Origin: Saprospiraceae bacterium
GTDB lineage: Bacteria; Bacteroidota; Bacteroidia; Chitinophagales; Saprospiraceae
Assembly: GCA_016787285.1 (NCBI GenBank)
Contig: JAEUUV010000042.1
Span: 1-37,279 of the forward strand
Reading direction: 5' to 3'
DNA: 37,279 nucleotides
The translations under genes and the position numbers were made by a program. This document shows, piece after piece, positions 8,901 through 16,564 of the stretch; positions within the stretch are counted from its first letter, which is position 1; every line of letters begins with the position of its first letter. The notes under the pieces are model-generated. The model was not told the DNA's origin, made no database searches, and saw only the letters and a program-made list of their open reading frames with translations.

Positions 8901-11278
8901 GGCGGTTTTCGGTCGGTAGCGGTATTTCGATTGCGCAGCCGACGAATATCGTGCTCACCCTGTCCGGCTTGCCGGACGACTACGACCTGGAAATTCTGAG
9001 CGCCACCGGCAAGCCAATGTTTCGCTCGGCCATGAGCGGTACCGATAGCGAGCGCATCGAGGCGAGTTTGCCGACCGGTACCTACTACGCCCGTGTGTAC
9101 GGAAATCCCTGTGCGGCGCCGACGACAGGCTGCTATACCCTGCGTTTGATGCTGAATACGCCGACCATTGCCTTTTGCTCCGATCCCAACGAACCGGCCA
9201 ATAATGCGATCAACTCAGCCACTGTGATGCAGCCAGATCGTGAATACCCCGGGCAACTTGCCAATTCCAACGATCAGGATTTCTGGCGTTTTTCCATTTC
9301 GGCTACCTCCAACACGATGGTCATGCTGACCGATCTGCACGCCGATCTGGAGTTTTGGGTGTACAACAGCGCCTTCGCAGTGATCGGTGCGAGCAGCAAC
9401 ATGGTCATCGGCGACGAATCCGCCTATTTCCCCAACATGGCGCCGGGGACTTATTTCATCCTCGTACGTACGGGCGGCACCTACAACAATGCCCTTTGCT
9501 ATAACCTGAAAGTCGCGACCCGGCCTGCCGGCTGCACCAACGACAGCGAAACGCACAACAACAGCCTGACCGATGCGCCCATCCTGCCTATCGGCACGGT
9601 TCTTACGTCGCGCATCGAATCGGACATGGATTTCGACATCTGGGCATTCCCCGTGCCGGTGTCCATGACCAATGTGCGCGTTACGCTGACCAATCTGGGG
9701 GTACACATCAACCTCGTCATTCGCGATCAGCACGGGGTAGTTCGTGGTTCCTCATCGCAGGGAGGTACCGCCGACGAAGCGGTCGCTATGAGTTTGCCGG
9801 CCGGCTGGTATTTTGTCCACATCACCCGCCCGACCGGCGCGAGCACCTCGGGCTGCTATACCCTGTTGGTGGAAGCCGATGCGGGCGCCATTTGTGCGAA
9901 CGACCACGAATCGGCCAACAACAGCCCGGGCACGGCGCCTGTCCTGACCTTGGGCACGGACAAAACATCGCAGATCGGTTCCTCAACCGACCGGGATTGG
10001 TGGCGGTTTACGCTGACGACTCCGGCTACCGTATCGCTGTCGCTGACCAATTTGCCGGCCAACTATACCCTGATGTTGCGTTCCGCCACCTCGGTTTTGG
10101 CCACATCGGCCAATGCAGGTACCGCCGCCGAATTCATCACGGCCAACCTTGGGGCTGGCGTGTACTACGCGTATGTGGAAGGCGCCGGCGGGGCATGGAG
10201 CAGCGCCCATTGCTATACCCTGCACGTATCGGCGCGGAATCAGGGCGCTTGTGCCAATTCCAGTGAGCCGGCGAACAACACCCGGGCCGGCGCGCCGGTC
10301 ATCGGATTCAGTACCGATACCTACAATCAAATTGGTTCTGCTTCAGATCAGGATTATTGGCGTTTCAGCATAAGCGGGAATCAGGTGGCCGTGGTGGAAC
10401 TCGCCATGCCCCTGCTTTTCAATGTCAATTACGACCTGCAGCTCCAGAACGCGAACGGCGTGGTATTGGCTACATCTTCGCAAACGGGTTCTACTGCCGA
10501 ATACCTCAAAATGGCGCTGACTACAGGGACCTACTTCCTGCGGGTGTACAATGCCGGTGGCACATTTACGACCGCCGATTGTTACCGCTTGCGGGTGGCG
10601 ATTGCGCCATACGCCGCATGCTCGAACGGCTCCGAACCGGCCAACAACAGCGTGACGACTGCTCCGGCGGCGGCACTCAATGCATTCGTCAGCTCCCAGA
10701 TCGGCAGTGCCACGGATCAGGATTTCTGGAAATTCAATGTGTACCGGCATGGTGTCGTTCATTTGAACCTGTTCGGCATGAGCGCCGACTACGACGTGTA
10801 CCTGTTCAACCACTTTGGAATGCAGATCGGCTCCTCTGCCCAAACGGGCAACGGCGTAGCGGAAACCTTGTCTGCCAACCTCAGCCCCGGGTTGTACTAT
10901 GCCCTTGTGGCGGCAAAGGGGACGTTTTCTCCCTCGTGCTACATACTGGAGGTGTCGGACCGGCCCTGGGTGCGTTTGATGGACACGCCTCCTGTGGCTG
11001 CGCGCGACGAAGCGGCAGAAGATGCTGAAACGTCGGTGGACAACCACGAGCCGGCCCTTGTTTTTCCGAATCCATGTACCGTGCAATTCCGCGTTCGTAT
11101 TCCCGGCGACGAACCTTGCCTGCTCTTGCTGGTGGACCAAGTGGGGCGTACGCTCGAACAAAAAGAAGCCCACTATGCCGCAGATTTTGATCTGAGCGGG
11201 CGCCTGAGCGGGGTGTATTTCGTGCAAATCCGCTATCCGGACGGGCGTGTGGAGCAGAAGCCGGTATTCAAAAAATAG
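5903..11278 (+). CDS. Secreted T9SS cargo: Asp-box beta-propeller + BACON + seven PPC repeats
   Basis: This 1791-residue secreted or cell-surface protein starts with signal peptide MKTGSFFLLCMLVCG...LAQ. I chose ATG 5903 over the longer open frame from 5765, which would bury this signal. Residues about 60-750 hold a sortilin/BNR-type propeller with roughly ten Asp-box motifs (STDNGNTW, STDGGVTW, STDGGQTW, SDNGGFTW). About 753-840 is a BACON-like domain (VSSDQNWTVASNSAWLFVSP, VTLTQAG). About 843-1688 are seven bacterial pre-peptidase C-terminal (PPC) repeats. About 1720-1791 is a type A T9SS sorting domain (VFPNPCTVQF ... GVYFVQIRY). No protease, glycosidase or lipase active site is visible, so an adhesive or binding role is more likely than catalysis. 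It lies 166 bases upstream of a TPR-type hybrid sensor on the same strand. The exact ligand is unknown. Confidence 0.9.
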   Translation: MKTGSFFLLCMLVCGLVTVTLAQNPYLKFDEIQRERSARWNTVEPAKGDGYKPYKRWEHYWESRLMPDGSFPPAGINRTNWNAYLKNQTPPESSPAQANWSALGPNSSPGGEAGMGRVNCIAFAPNAPNTIWVGTPAGGLWRSTDNGNTWTPMTDQMEFSGVTAIAIDPTNADRMLIATGDAFGENVPSSGVWRSTDGGVTWAPTGLVFNKNATDFVRQLMFHPTNANILLAATSQGISRSTDGGQTWQQVLGGNFWDLRFHPTNPNIVYAASGNALFRSNTGGQTWAFVQDVLNSGRIALAVTPANPNLVLALSSTTWQAGGNFNGLFASTNAGATYVQRSSTPNILNNTPTGAAGINGQGMYDLCIAISPTNANLVFVGGVNLWRSGNGGIGWTLINFWNSAQAPAGVAVVHADKHCLAWKPGTGELYQSNDGGIYVSTNNGTAWTDRSNGLAIGQLYHIANSTLDARVLGGYQDNGTQLRLATGTWERELGGDGMACHFHPTVSTTFYGCIQNGEIRRTLDDGVTWTDIQNNIPGRPQGAWVTPYVLSPANPKTLFAGYNEVFRSDNQGNTWTQISTLNPGANLTAMAVAPSNPNILYVATRNQMWRGELAGGIWFWAGAGVLPVQGVFISSIAVDPTNAMRVAVTLGRYAANSKVFVSDNGGFTWTNISNGLPNLPAFTLAFNPCSNQGMYLGMDIGVYYRDASMTQWVLFNANLPMTPVYELEVHEPSGTLRAATFGRGVWQSPLWTDGQLTVTPPRTTVPAGSGTALFSVSSDQNWTVASNSAWLFVSPASGSSNGTFTASWLDNAGTASRTALLTVSGGGLTKMVTLTQAGTAAACSNDEEIRNGDLRNPPPLEPGIPRQSVIASATDRDYWRIDLTARANLTVALTNLPANYQLAVLDGAGVVLGSSATAGFANETVALTNQPAGTYYALVQSTAGSFNPTLCYTLTATAVGAGCTNDNEPANDTPTTAAPVLAMGAAVSSQIAPGGDVDHWRFSVGSGISIAQPTNIVLTLSGLPDDYDLEILSATGKPMFRSAMSGTDSERIEASLPTGTYYARVYGNPCAAPTTGCYTLRLMLNTPTIAFCSDPNEPANNAINSATVMQPDREYPGQLANSNDQDFWRFSISATSNTMVMLTDLHADLEFWVYNSAFAVIGASSNMVIGDESAYFPNMAPGTYFILVRTGGTYNNALCYNLKVATRPAGCTNDSETHNNSLTDAPILPIGTVLTSRIESDMDFDIWAFPVPVSMTNVRVTLTNLGVHINLVIRDQHGVVRGSSSQGGTADEAVAMSLPAGWYFVHITRPTGASTSGCYTLLVEADAGAICANDHESANNSPGTAPVLTLGTDKTSQIGSSTDRDWWRFTLTTPATVSLSLTNLPANYTLMLRSATSVLATSANAGTAAEFITANLGAGVYYAYVEGAGGAWSSAHCYTLHVSARNQGACANSSEPANNTRAGAPVIGFSTDTYNQIGSASDQDYWRFSISGNQVAVVELAMPLLFNVNYDLQLQNANGVVLATSSQTGSTAEYLKMALTTGTYFLRVYNAGGTFTTADCYRLRVAIAPYAACSNGSEPANNSVTTAPAAALNAFVSSQIGSATDQDFWKFNVYRHGVVHLNLFGMSADYDVYLFNHFGMQIGSSAQTGNGVAETLSANLSPGLYYALVAAKGTFSPSCYILEVSDRPWVRLMDTPPVAARDEAAEDAETSVDNHEPALVFPNPCTVQFRVRIPGDEPCLLLLVDQVGRTLEQKEAHYAADFDLSGRLSGVYFVQIRYPDGRVEQKPVFKK
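8429..10965 (+). repeat. Seven tandem PPC-domain repeats of about 120 codons
   Basis: The repeats begin at bases 8429, 8789, 9176, 9533, 9893, 10250 and 10619, giving periods of 357-387 bases, all multiples of three. Each starts with Cys-x-(N/D/S)-x-(E/S)-(P/A/T)-x-N, carries a D-x-D-(Y/F/W/H)-W-(R/K)-F motif about 25 residues later and ends with CYTL or a variant (CYNL, CYRL, CYIL). One cysteine near each end of every unit suggests one disulphide per module. The copies are diverged, so this is old domain duplication rather than recent DNA repetition. Confidence 0.88.
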
Positions 11279-11444
11279 CGAATCGGCCTTTTGGCTTTTG
11301 TGCCAATATTGCCCGCATCGGAACAGGACGTTTGGAAAAATTGGAATGCAACGCTACCTTGGCAGCCGCCCGCCAGGCGATACGAACTGCATTGCTGGAA
11401 AAAACGGCCTTGCAAACGATTGAACATTAACCGATCGAACTACC

Positions 11445-14261
11445 ATGCGGGCACTACCGATTTTACTTGTTCTGGTTTTCTCCTCAAACCTGCTTGCGCA
11501 AACAGGAGTAGCCGACAGCCTCAAGGCGCTGTTGGCTACTGCCGTTTCCGATACCCAGCGTGCGCGCCTGTGCATCCGAACCGCAGAAGCCTATCTGGAG
11601 GTCAATTTCGGCGATTCGGTTATTCACTACGCTACCCGGGCAATTCTGCTCGCAAAAGATACCCGGCGCAACGATTTGCATGCCTTGGGTACCCACATGG
11701 TTGCGCGCGGACACCACAACCGAGGCGAATACGCCGAAGCGATTGCCGGCTATGCACAGGCAGCTGGATTATACCGGAAGTACGGGCTGCCATACGACAC
11801 GTTCCGACTGCACATGAATACGGCTATTTGCAACAGTGCCATCGGTCGCGCAGATGCGGCCATTGCCCATCTGGATACGGCCGGCCGGCACCTGCCGCCG
11901 GACAATGTCCGGTTTCGGATGATGCATGCCTCGTTTATGGCCGTGGTGCTGGGCGACCAAAACCGACATCGTGAAGCGCTCAAGTATCAGCAGCGGGCAT
12001 TGGCGCTATCTGCCGCCGAGGCCAGACCGGAAGATCAAATGCTGATCCTGTTTCGTCTGGCACATTCGCACGGAATCCTGCGTGCTCCCGACAGCGCTCT
12101 TGTCTATTTGCAACGCGCATTGCCGTTGGCGCAACAAACCGGCGACCGCTACATGGAGTGGCATATCCGCGGCAACATCGGCATGAACCTGGTCAAAAAA
12201 GGCGACTTCGCAGCGGGGCTTGCCGCATTCCAGGCAGCCGAAGTGCTGGAAGACAAGGTTGGCAACAACATCTGCTGCGGCAATGGCGCGTATCAGGCAT
12301 TGGCCTTGCATAAACTTGGCCGGGGGAGCGAGGCTGCCCGCTACCTCGAACAGGCCGAATCGCTCCCGCCCCGAACGCCAGTGGAAAGTATTGCCACATT
12401 GCCCGCTTTGCTTGAGGTTTATGAGGCGAGGGGCGATTTCAGGAAGGCCCTTGAAACCCTGAAGATGCTCAAAATAGCCGAGGATTCGCTTGCCCGCAGC
12501 GAATATCAACAACATACCGCCGACCTCGAAGTGCGCTACCGTAGTCGTGAGCAGGAGGCTGCCTTAGCCGAGCAGGAGGCGCGCCTGAGGCGTCAGCGCG
12601 TGTTTATTTTGGTGGCGGTTGTTATTGCCGGACTCTTGGGCGCGCTGGCGTACCAGTACCGTCGCATTGGGCGCATTCGAAAGGAAGCAGTGGCCGTAAC
12701 CAAGCAGCAAAACCGGATGCTGACGGCGCTGGATGCGGCCAAATCCCGGTTTTTTGCCAATATCTCGCACGAATTTCGCACCCCGCTCACGCTTATTCTG
12801 GCGCCTTTGCAGACAGTTTCCAACTCCCTGAGAAATCCCGGCTTACGCCGGCAACTCGACATGGCTCGCCGCAGTGCCGAACAACTGTTACATCTGGTGG
12901 AGGAACTGCTCGACCTGTCGAAACTGGAAGCAGGTAAACTTGCCTTTCGGGAGCAGTCCTTCCGCCCGGCTTCGTGGTTGCGCCGGCACTTGTTTGCCTT
13001 CGAGTCACAAGCCGGCATAAGCCGCACAACCCTCCGGTTTGAAACGGACATTCCGGATACCCTTGTGGTGGCCGGTGATGCCGACAAACTGGAAAAAATT
13101 GTCAACAACCTGATCGGCAACGCGATCAAATACGGGAAGCGGGGCGGTGAGGTCTTTCTGGCATCGAAGTGGGTACCGGCATCCGAAGAGCAGGGAACCT
13201 TGCGCATCACCGTATCCGACGACGGCCCGGGCATTCGTCCGGAAGACTTGCCGCACATCTTCGAGCGGTATTACCAGGGCGGCAGCCCGGAGGCTGTGGC
13301 GGCGGGTGGCGTTGGTCTTGGTTTGGCATTGGCTCAGGAACTGACACAATTCCTTGGAGGCGTGCTCGGCGTGGAAAGCAGACAAGGAACGGGTACGGTT
13401 TTCACCCTGACACTTCCAGTGAGGATCGTGGGCGCAGAGGCTGAATTTGTACCTGAACCGGCAACAACGGCGCCCCCGGAGCCGGTTTCAGCCCCGTACA
13501 AACCTTCGCTGGATCGCGGCAAGGCTCGGGTGCTTCTGGTGGAAGACAATGCCGATATGCGGCTGTTTTTGGAGCAGGTATTGGCGCCGTACTTTGATAC
13601 GGAAAGCGCCGATGACGGCGCGGCGGCCTTGCGCTGTCTGGAACGGCGGCCACCATTCGACCTCGTCTTGTCCGACGTGATGATGCCTAACATGGACGGC
13701 TTTGAACTGCTGGAACATGTGCGCCGTCATCCCACGACGTTCCGGCACACGCCCTTTGTTTTCCTGACCGCACGCGCGCTGGACGACGACCAGTTGCTCG
13801 GCCTTAGGCTCGGCGTGGACGATTACCTGCTCAAACCATTTCAGCCTGATTTTCTCGTGGCGCGTCTGCAAAACCTGTTGCAGAACCACGTTTCCCGTCA
13901 AAAACAGCGGGGAAAAGTCGCAGAACCGGACAACGCCGAACTATCCCTGATGAAACAAGCCGAAAAAACCGTGCTCGACCAAATAGACGACCCCGACCTG
14001 AAAATCGAAATTCTGGCTAAGGCGCTCAACCAGAGTCCCCGGAACTTGGAACGCCTGCTCAAACGACTCAGCGGGTTCACCCCTGTTGAATTTATCCGTG
14101 AACTGCGTCTTCAGCGTGCGTTTCAGTTGCTTCAGCACAAGCGTTTCCGTTCGGTAAGCGAGGTGCGGCTCGCCGTTGGCATCGAAAATGGGGCGTACTT
14201 CAGCCGGATTTTTCAGAAGCGCTTTGGCGTGTCGCCGGGCGATGTGTTGCGGGGGGACTGA
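11445..14261 (+). CDS. Hybrid sensor kinase / response regulator / AraC protein with TPR sensor
   Basis: This complete 938-residue one-protein two-component system spans the inner membrane. In order: signal peptide (MRALPILLVLVFSSNLLAQ), a periplasmic TPR helical region (about 25-385), one membrane helix (about 387-405, VFILVAVVIAGLLGALAY), HisKA with phospho-acceptor H442 (FFANISHEFRTPL), HATPase (NLIGNAIKYG, SDDGPGI, GVGLGLALA), a linker, a receiver domain (VLLVEDN; phospho-acceptor D744 in LSDVMMPNMDGFE; conserved K797 in LLKPF), and a C-terminal AraC-type double helix-turn-helix (about 840-938). All catalytic residues are present. The usual propeller sensor of HTCS proteins is replaced by TPRs, which fit protein or peptide ligands better than sugars. 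It follows the propeller/PPC gene on the same strand and precedes a probable terminator, so that pair may be regulated together; this is inference. Confidence 0.93.
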   Translation: MRALPILLVLVFSSNLLAQTGVADSLKALLATAVSDTQRARLCIRTAEAYLEVNFGDSVIHYATRAILLAKDTRRNDLHALGTHMVARGHHNRGEYAEAIAGYAQAAGLYRKYGLPYDTFRLHMNTAICNSAIGRADAAIAHLDTAGRHLPPDNVRFRMMHASFMAVVLGDQNRHREALKYQQRALALSAAEARPEDQMLILFRLAHSHGILRAPDSALVYLQRALPLAQQTGDRYMEWHIRGNIGMNLVKKGDFAAGLAAFQAAEVLEDKVGNNICCGNGAYQALALHKLGRGSEAARYLEQAESLPPRTPVESIATLPALLEVYEARGDFRKALETLKMLKIAEDSLARSEYQQHTADLEVRYRSREQEAALAEQEARLRRQRVFILVAVVIAGLLGALAYQYRRIGRIRKEAVAVTKQQNRMLTALDAAKSRFFANISHEFRTPLTLILAPLQTVSNSLRNPGLRRQLDMARRSAEQLLHLVEELLDLSKLEAGKLAFREQSFRPASWLRRHLFAFESQAGISRTTLRFETDIPDTLVVAGDADKLEKIVNNLIGNAIKYGKRGGEVFLASKWVPASEEQGTLRITVSDDGPGIRPEDLPHIFERYYQGGSPEAVAAGGVGLGLALAQELTQFLGGVLGVESRQGTGTVFTLTLPVRIVGAEAEFVPEPATTAPPEPVSAPYKPSLDRGKARVLLVEDNADMRLFLEQVLAPYFDTESADDGAAALRCLERRPPFDLVLSDVMMPNMDGFELLEHVRRHPTTFRHTPFVFLTARALDDDQLLGLRLGVDDYLLKPFQPDFLVARLQNLLQNHVSRQKQRGKVAEPDNAELSLMKQAEKTVLDQIDDPDLKIEILAKALNQSPRNLERLLKRLSGFTPVEFIRELRLQRAFQLLQHKRFRSVSEVRLAVGIENGAYFSRIFQKRFGVSPGDVLRGD

Positions 14262-14312
14262 GGTTGTTGGCTGCCAACAGAGCGAGGCGGGACAGGTCAA
14301 AGCCTTGCCGCT

Positions 14313-14350
14313 TGGAAAAAAGAGCGCCGCCTCAAGCGCTTTTATTTCTT
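14313..14350 (+). terminator. Probable intrinsic terminator after the TPR-hybrid sensor gene
   Basis: AGCGC (14323-14327) pairs with GCGCT (14336-14340) around an 8-base loop. An A-run precedes the stem and TTTTATTTCTT follows, so the stem can extend by A-U pairs past a bulge. It lies about 60 bases beyond the sensor's stop and before the MuiA-like gene, separating the two transcripts. Confidence 0.5.
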
Positions 14351-14396
14351 CGTTTGGCGTTGTTTCCAGGTTGTCATTTCATCAAAACTAAATACC

Positions 14397-16025
14397 ATGC
14401 GGATTCTTGCCACTCTTTTTTGCTCAGTCTCCCTTTCTGCACTTTTTGCCGGCAACCCCGTTACCCCCACCATCACGGAGGTGACCGTTTACCGTACCGG
14501 CGCAAGGATTACATATTTTGCTGCTGCTAATGTACCTTCCGGTGTCTCCGAAGTAATTTTAGAAAACATATCCCCACACCTTGTCGAGAACAGTTTGCAG
14601 ATCAAAATTGACGGAAATGCCCGGATGAACCATGCGATTTTTCAGTATATACCAGATGTACACTCACCCTTGTTTCTACGTATGGGAGCTGTTGGAGATT
14701 CTCTTACATTGCTGGAGGACATGTTGGCTGCCTTGCAGGATGAAGATGATATTCTGGAGTCTGAAGCATCCATGTTGCGGGAAAATGCCAAAAGGGTTGG
14801 AACCTTTTCGTCAACCGGACAGAGCGGGACGCTTACCGTAGCTCAACTGCAGGAAACAGCGGACTTTTTTCGAAAACGTTTGTTGGAAATCCATACGCAT
14901 CAACAAAAATTAGCCAAGGCTATCCGGAAGATCAACTCCGATCTGGAACGATTGCAGCAGGAAATTCATCGCCTGCGAACGGGAAACAACTTCCAAACCG
15001 GCCAGTTGGTGTTGAAAGTTGATGCGAACGGCGCGCAGGAACTAAAAATTACCTGTACATACTTTGTTCGCACGGCTTCTTGGGTGCCCTTGTACGACAT
15101 CTTTTCGGATGGCCTGGACAAACCGCTGCAACTCACCTACAAAGCCAATGTAGTAAACAGTACCGGATTTGACTGGAAAAACGTGGTGTTGAAACTTTCT
15201 ACGGCCAATCCGTTACATAATAATAACCGGCCTGTTATGTCTTCGGAGTTCGTTGACTTTCAGCAGGATATTTCGGGCATCGCAGCACAATTCAATATTC
15301 CGGCCGGCGCCGAATCGAATATATATCAACGGGAAAAAGTATCCGCTCCAAACAAGGTACCGATCACTTACGACTCCTCGCCCGTGGACATACGTTCAAA
15401 CGGCGATGAACCTCTGATTGGTTTCGAACTTCCAGGCCACCAAAACATTCCTTCCGATGGAAAAATGCAAACTGTTATTCTGTTTGAAAAAAGTATTCCG
15501 GTGGACTATGAATACCATGCGGCTCCTAAAATAGAACCGGCAGTGTTTCTTCTCGCAAAAATTGGAGACTTTGGTCAATACAACCTCTTAAATGGCCATG
15601 CCAATATTTTCTTGCAGGAGACTTTTATCGGGAGAACGAATGTCAATCCGAAGATTACTGCCGATACTTTGCTGCTTTCACTGGGTCGGGATGAGCAGGT
15701 GACGATTGACAGAATACAACCCAAAGATTTCACCGAACGCCGGAAAATCTTCGGCTCCAAAATCCGGGAAACCTGCCAGTACGAGATTTCCATCAAAAAC
15801 AACAAGTCTAAGCCGGTCACAGTGGATCTGATTGACCAGTTTCCGATCTCTAAGCAAAAGGACATCGTGGTGGAACTGGGCGACCACAGCGGCGCCAAAG
15901 TCAGCCCCGAATTCGGAAAACTCGAATGGAATGTGGAAATACCGGCCGGGCAAACCAAAAAAATAAGGTTTTCCTACTCGGTGGAGTACCCGAAAGACAA
16001 GGGGGTCAGGTATTTCAAGGGCTAA
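14397..16025 (+). CDS. MuiA-like DUF4139 domain protein
   Basis: This 542-residue exported protein has a short signal peptide (MRILATLFCSVSLSALFAG). An N-terminal DUF4140-like beta domain (about 22-100) contains ITEVTVYRTGARITYFA, the hallmark start of the family. A long coiled coil follows (about 105-205, rich in E, L, Q, K), then the C-terminal DUF4139 beta region (about 215-540, beginning TYFVRTASWVPLYDIFSDG). This order matches the 'mucoidy inhibitor MuiA' family, whose biochemical role is not established; the name comes from effects on mucoid polysaccharide. A small membrane-protein gene starts 6 bases after its stop, so the two probably form one transcript. The gene appears more AT-rich by eye than its neighbours. 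The family call is confident; the function is not. Confidence 0.85.
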   Translation: MRILATLFCSVSLSALFAGNPVTPTITEVTVYRTGARITYFAAANVPSGVSEVILENISPHLVENSLQIKIDGNARMNHAIFQYIPDVHSPLFLRMGAVGDSLTLLEDMLAALQDEDDILESEASMLRENAKRVGTFSSTGQSGTLTVAQLQETADFFRKRLLEIHTHQQKLAKAIRKINSDLERLQQEIHRLRTGNNFQTGQLVLKVDANGAQELKITCTYFVRTASWVPLYDIFSDGLDKPLQLTYKANVVNSTGFDWKNVVLKLSTANPLHNNNRPVMSSEFVDFQQDISGIAAQFNIPAGAESNIYQREKVSAPNKVPITYDSSPVDIRSNGDEPLIGFELPGHQNIPSDGKMQTVILFEKSIPVDYEYHAAPKIEPAVFLLAKIGDFGQYNLLNGHANIFLQETFIGRTNVNPKITADTLLLSLGRDEQVTIDRIQPKDFTERRKIFGSKIRETCQYEISIKNNKSKPVTVDLIDQFPISKQKDIVVELGDHSGAKVSPEFGKLEWNVEIPAGQTKKIRFSYSVEYPKDKGVRYFKG

Positions 16026-16031
16026 TCTTCT

Positions 16032-16490
16032 ATGAAAATGCATAGCAACAGACCTGCTCCGTATACAGCTGCCGTGAAAATCTGGATCGCCGGATTAGTT
16101 TTAGGCCCTGTCTTCCTTTTTATAGGAACAGCGTTATTGTCACTTGACAACACAAACATGGATTTGGAAATATTCTTGATATGGGGATATATGGTGCTGT
16201 ACGGCGGGATATTTTCTCTTCCTTCGGCGGCGCTTTTGTGGCTGTCACTGACTCTGCAATGTCGTTTCCGACAAACACCTTCCGGTTTCTGGTACACAGT
16301 ATTAGGGATTACATTTGTACTGACCGCAGCGCCATTTTTGTTACTGATTTTTCTCTTTGGAGAACTACGTTTTACCGGCTTATTAGTCGCTTATCTCGCC
16401 GGAATTTGGCTCGGCGTTTATTGGGCTTACAGGGGAGCAAAATTTGAAAAGCAACCTACCGATGACGTGCCACTGGATGCAAACGTGTAG
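16032..16490 (+). CDS. Small four-helix membrane protein, unknown function
   Basis: This 152-residue integral membrane protein has four predicted helices: about 13-35 (VKIWIAGLVLGPVFLFIGTA), 47-68, 88-108 (VLGITFVLTAAPFLLLIFLF) and 112-132 (LLVAYLAGIWLGVYWAY), with a polar tail. I recognise no family or catalytic motif. It starts 6 bases after the MuiA-like gene and is probably translated from the same mRNA; an in-frame ATG two codons later is an equally good start. It may anchor or assist the MuiA-like protein in the inner membrane, but only the gene order suggests this. Confidence 0.72.
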   Translation: MKMHSNRPAPYTAAVKIWIAGLVLGPVFLFIGTALLSLDNTNMDLEIFLIWGYMVLYGGIFSLPSAALLWLSLTLQCRFRQTPSGFWYTVLGITFVLTAAPFLLLIFLFGELRFTGLLVAYLAGIWLGVYWAYRGAKFEKQPTDDVPLDANV

Positions 16491-16564
16491 CAAACGCAGT
16501 GGATTTGAAGGTTACTGATTTTCGCTTAACACAAGCCGGTAACAAACATGATCCTCTGATCAGA

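Noticed and set aside
8429-10965. CRISPR-like periodicity
   Set aside because: The period is about 360 bases, the copies are diverged and protein-coding, and there are no short identical repeats with unique spacers.
10343-11227. Minus-strand frame of 294 codons, with similar ones at 4339-5070 and 2813-3403
   Set aside because: Each is a shadow of a recognisable plus-strand gene (PPC protein, TonB receptor, lipoprotein).
16491-16564. Bidirectional terminator between the convergent membrane-protein and GT39 genes
   Set aside because: Only a 5-bp GTTAC/GTAAC stem with a long loop and a short TGATC/GATCA dyad are present, with no T-runs at the right places.
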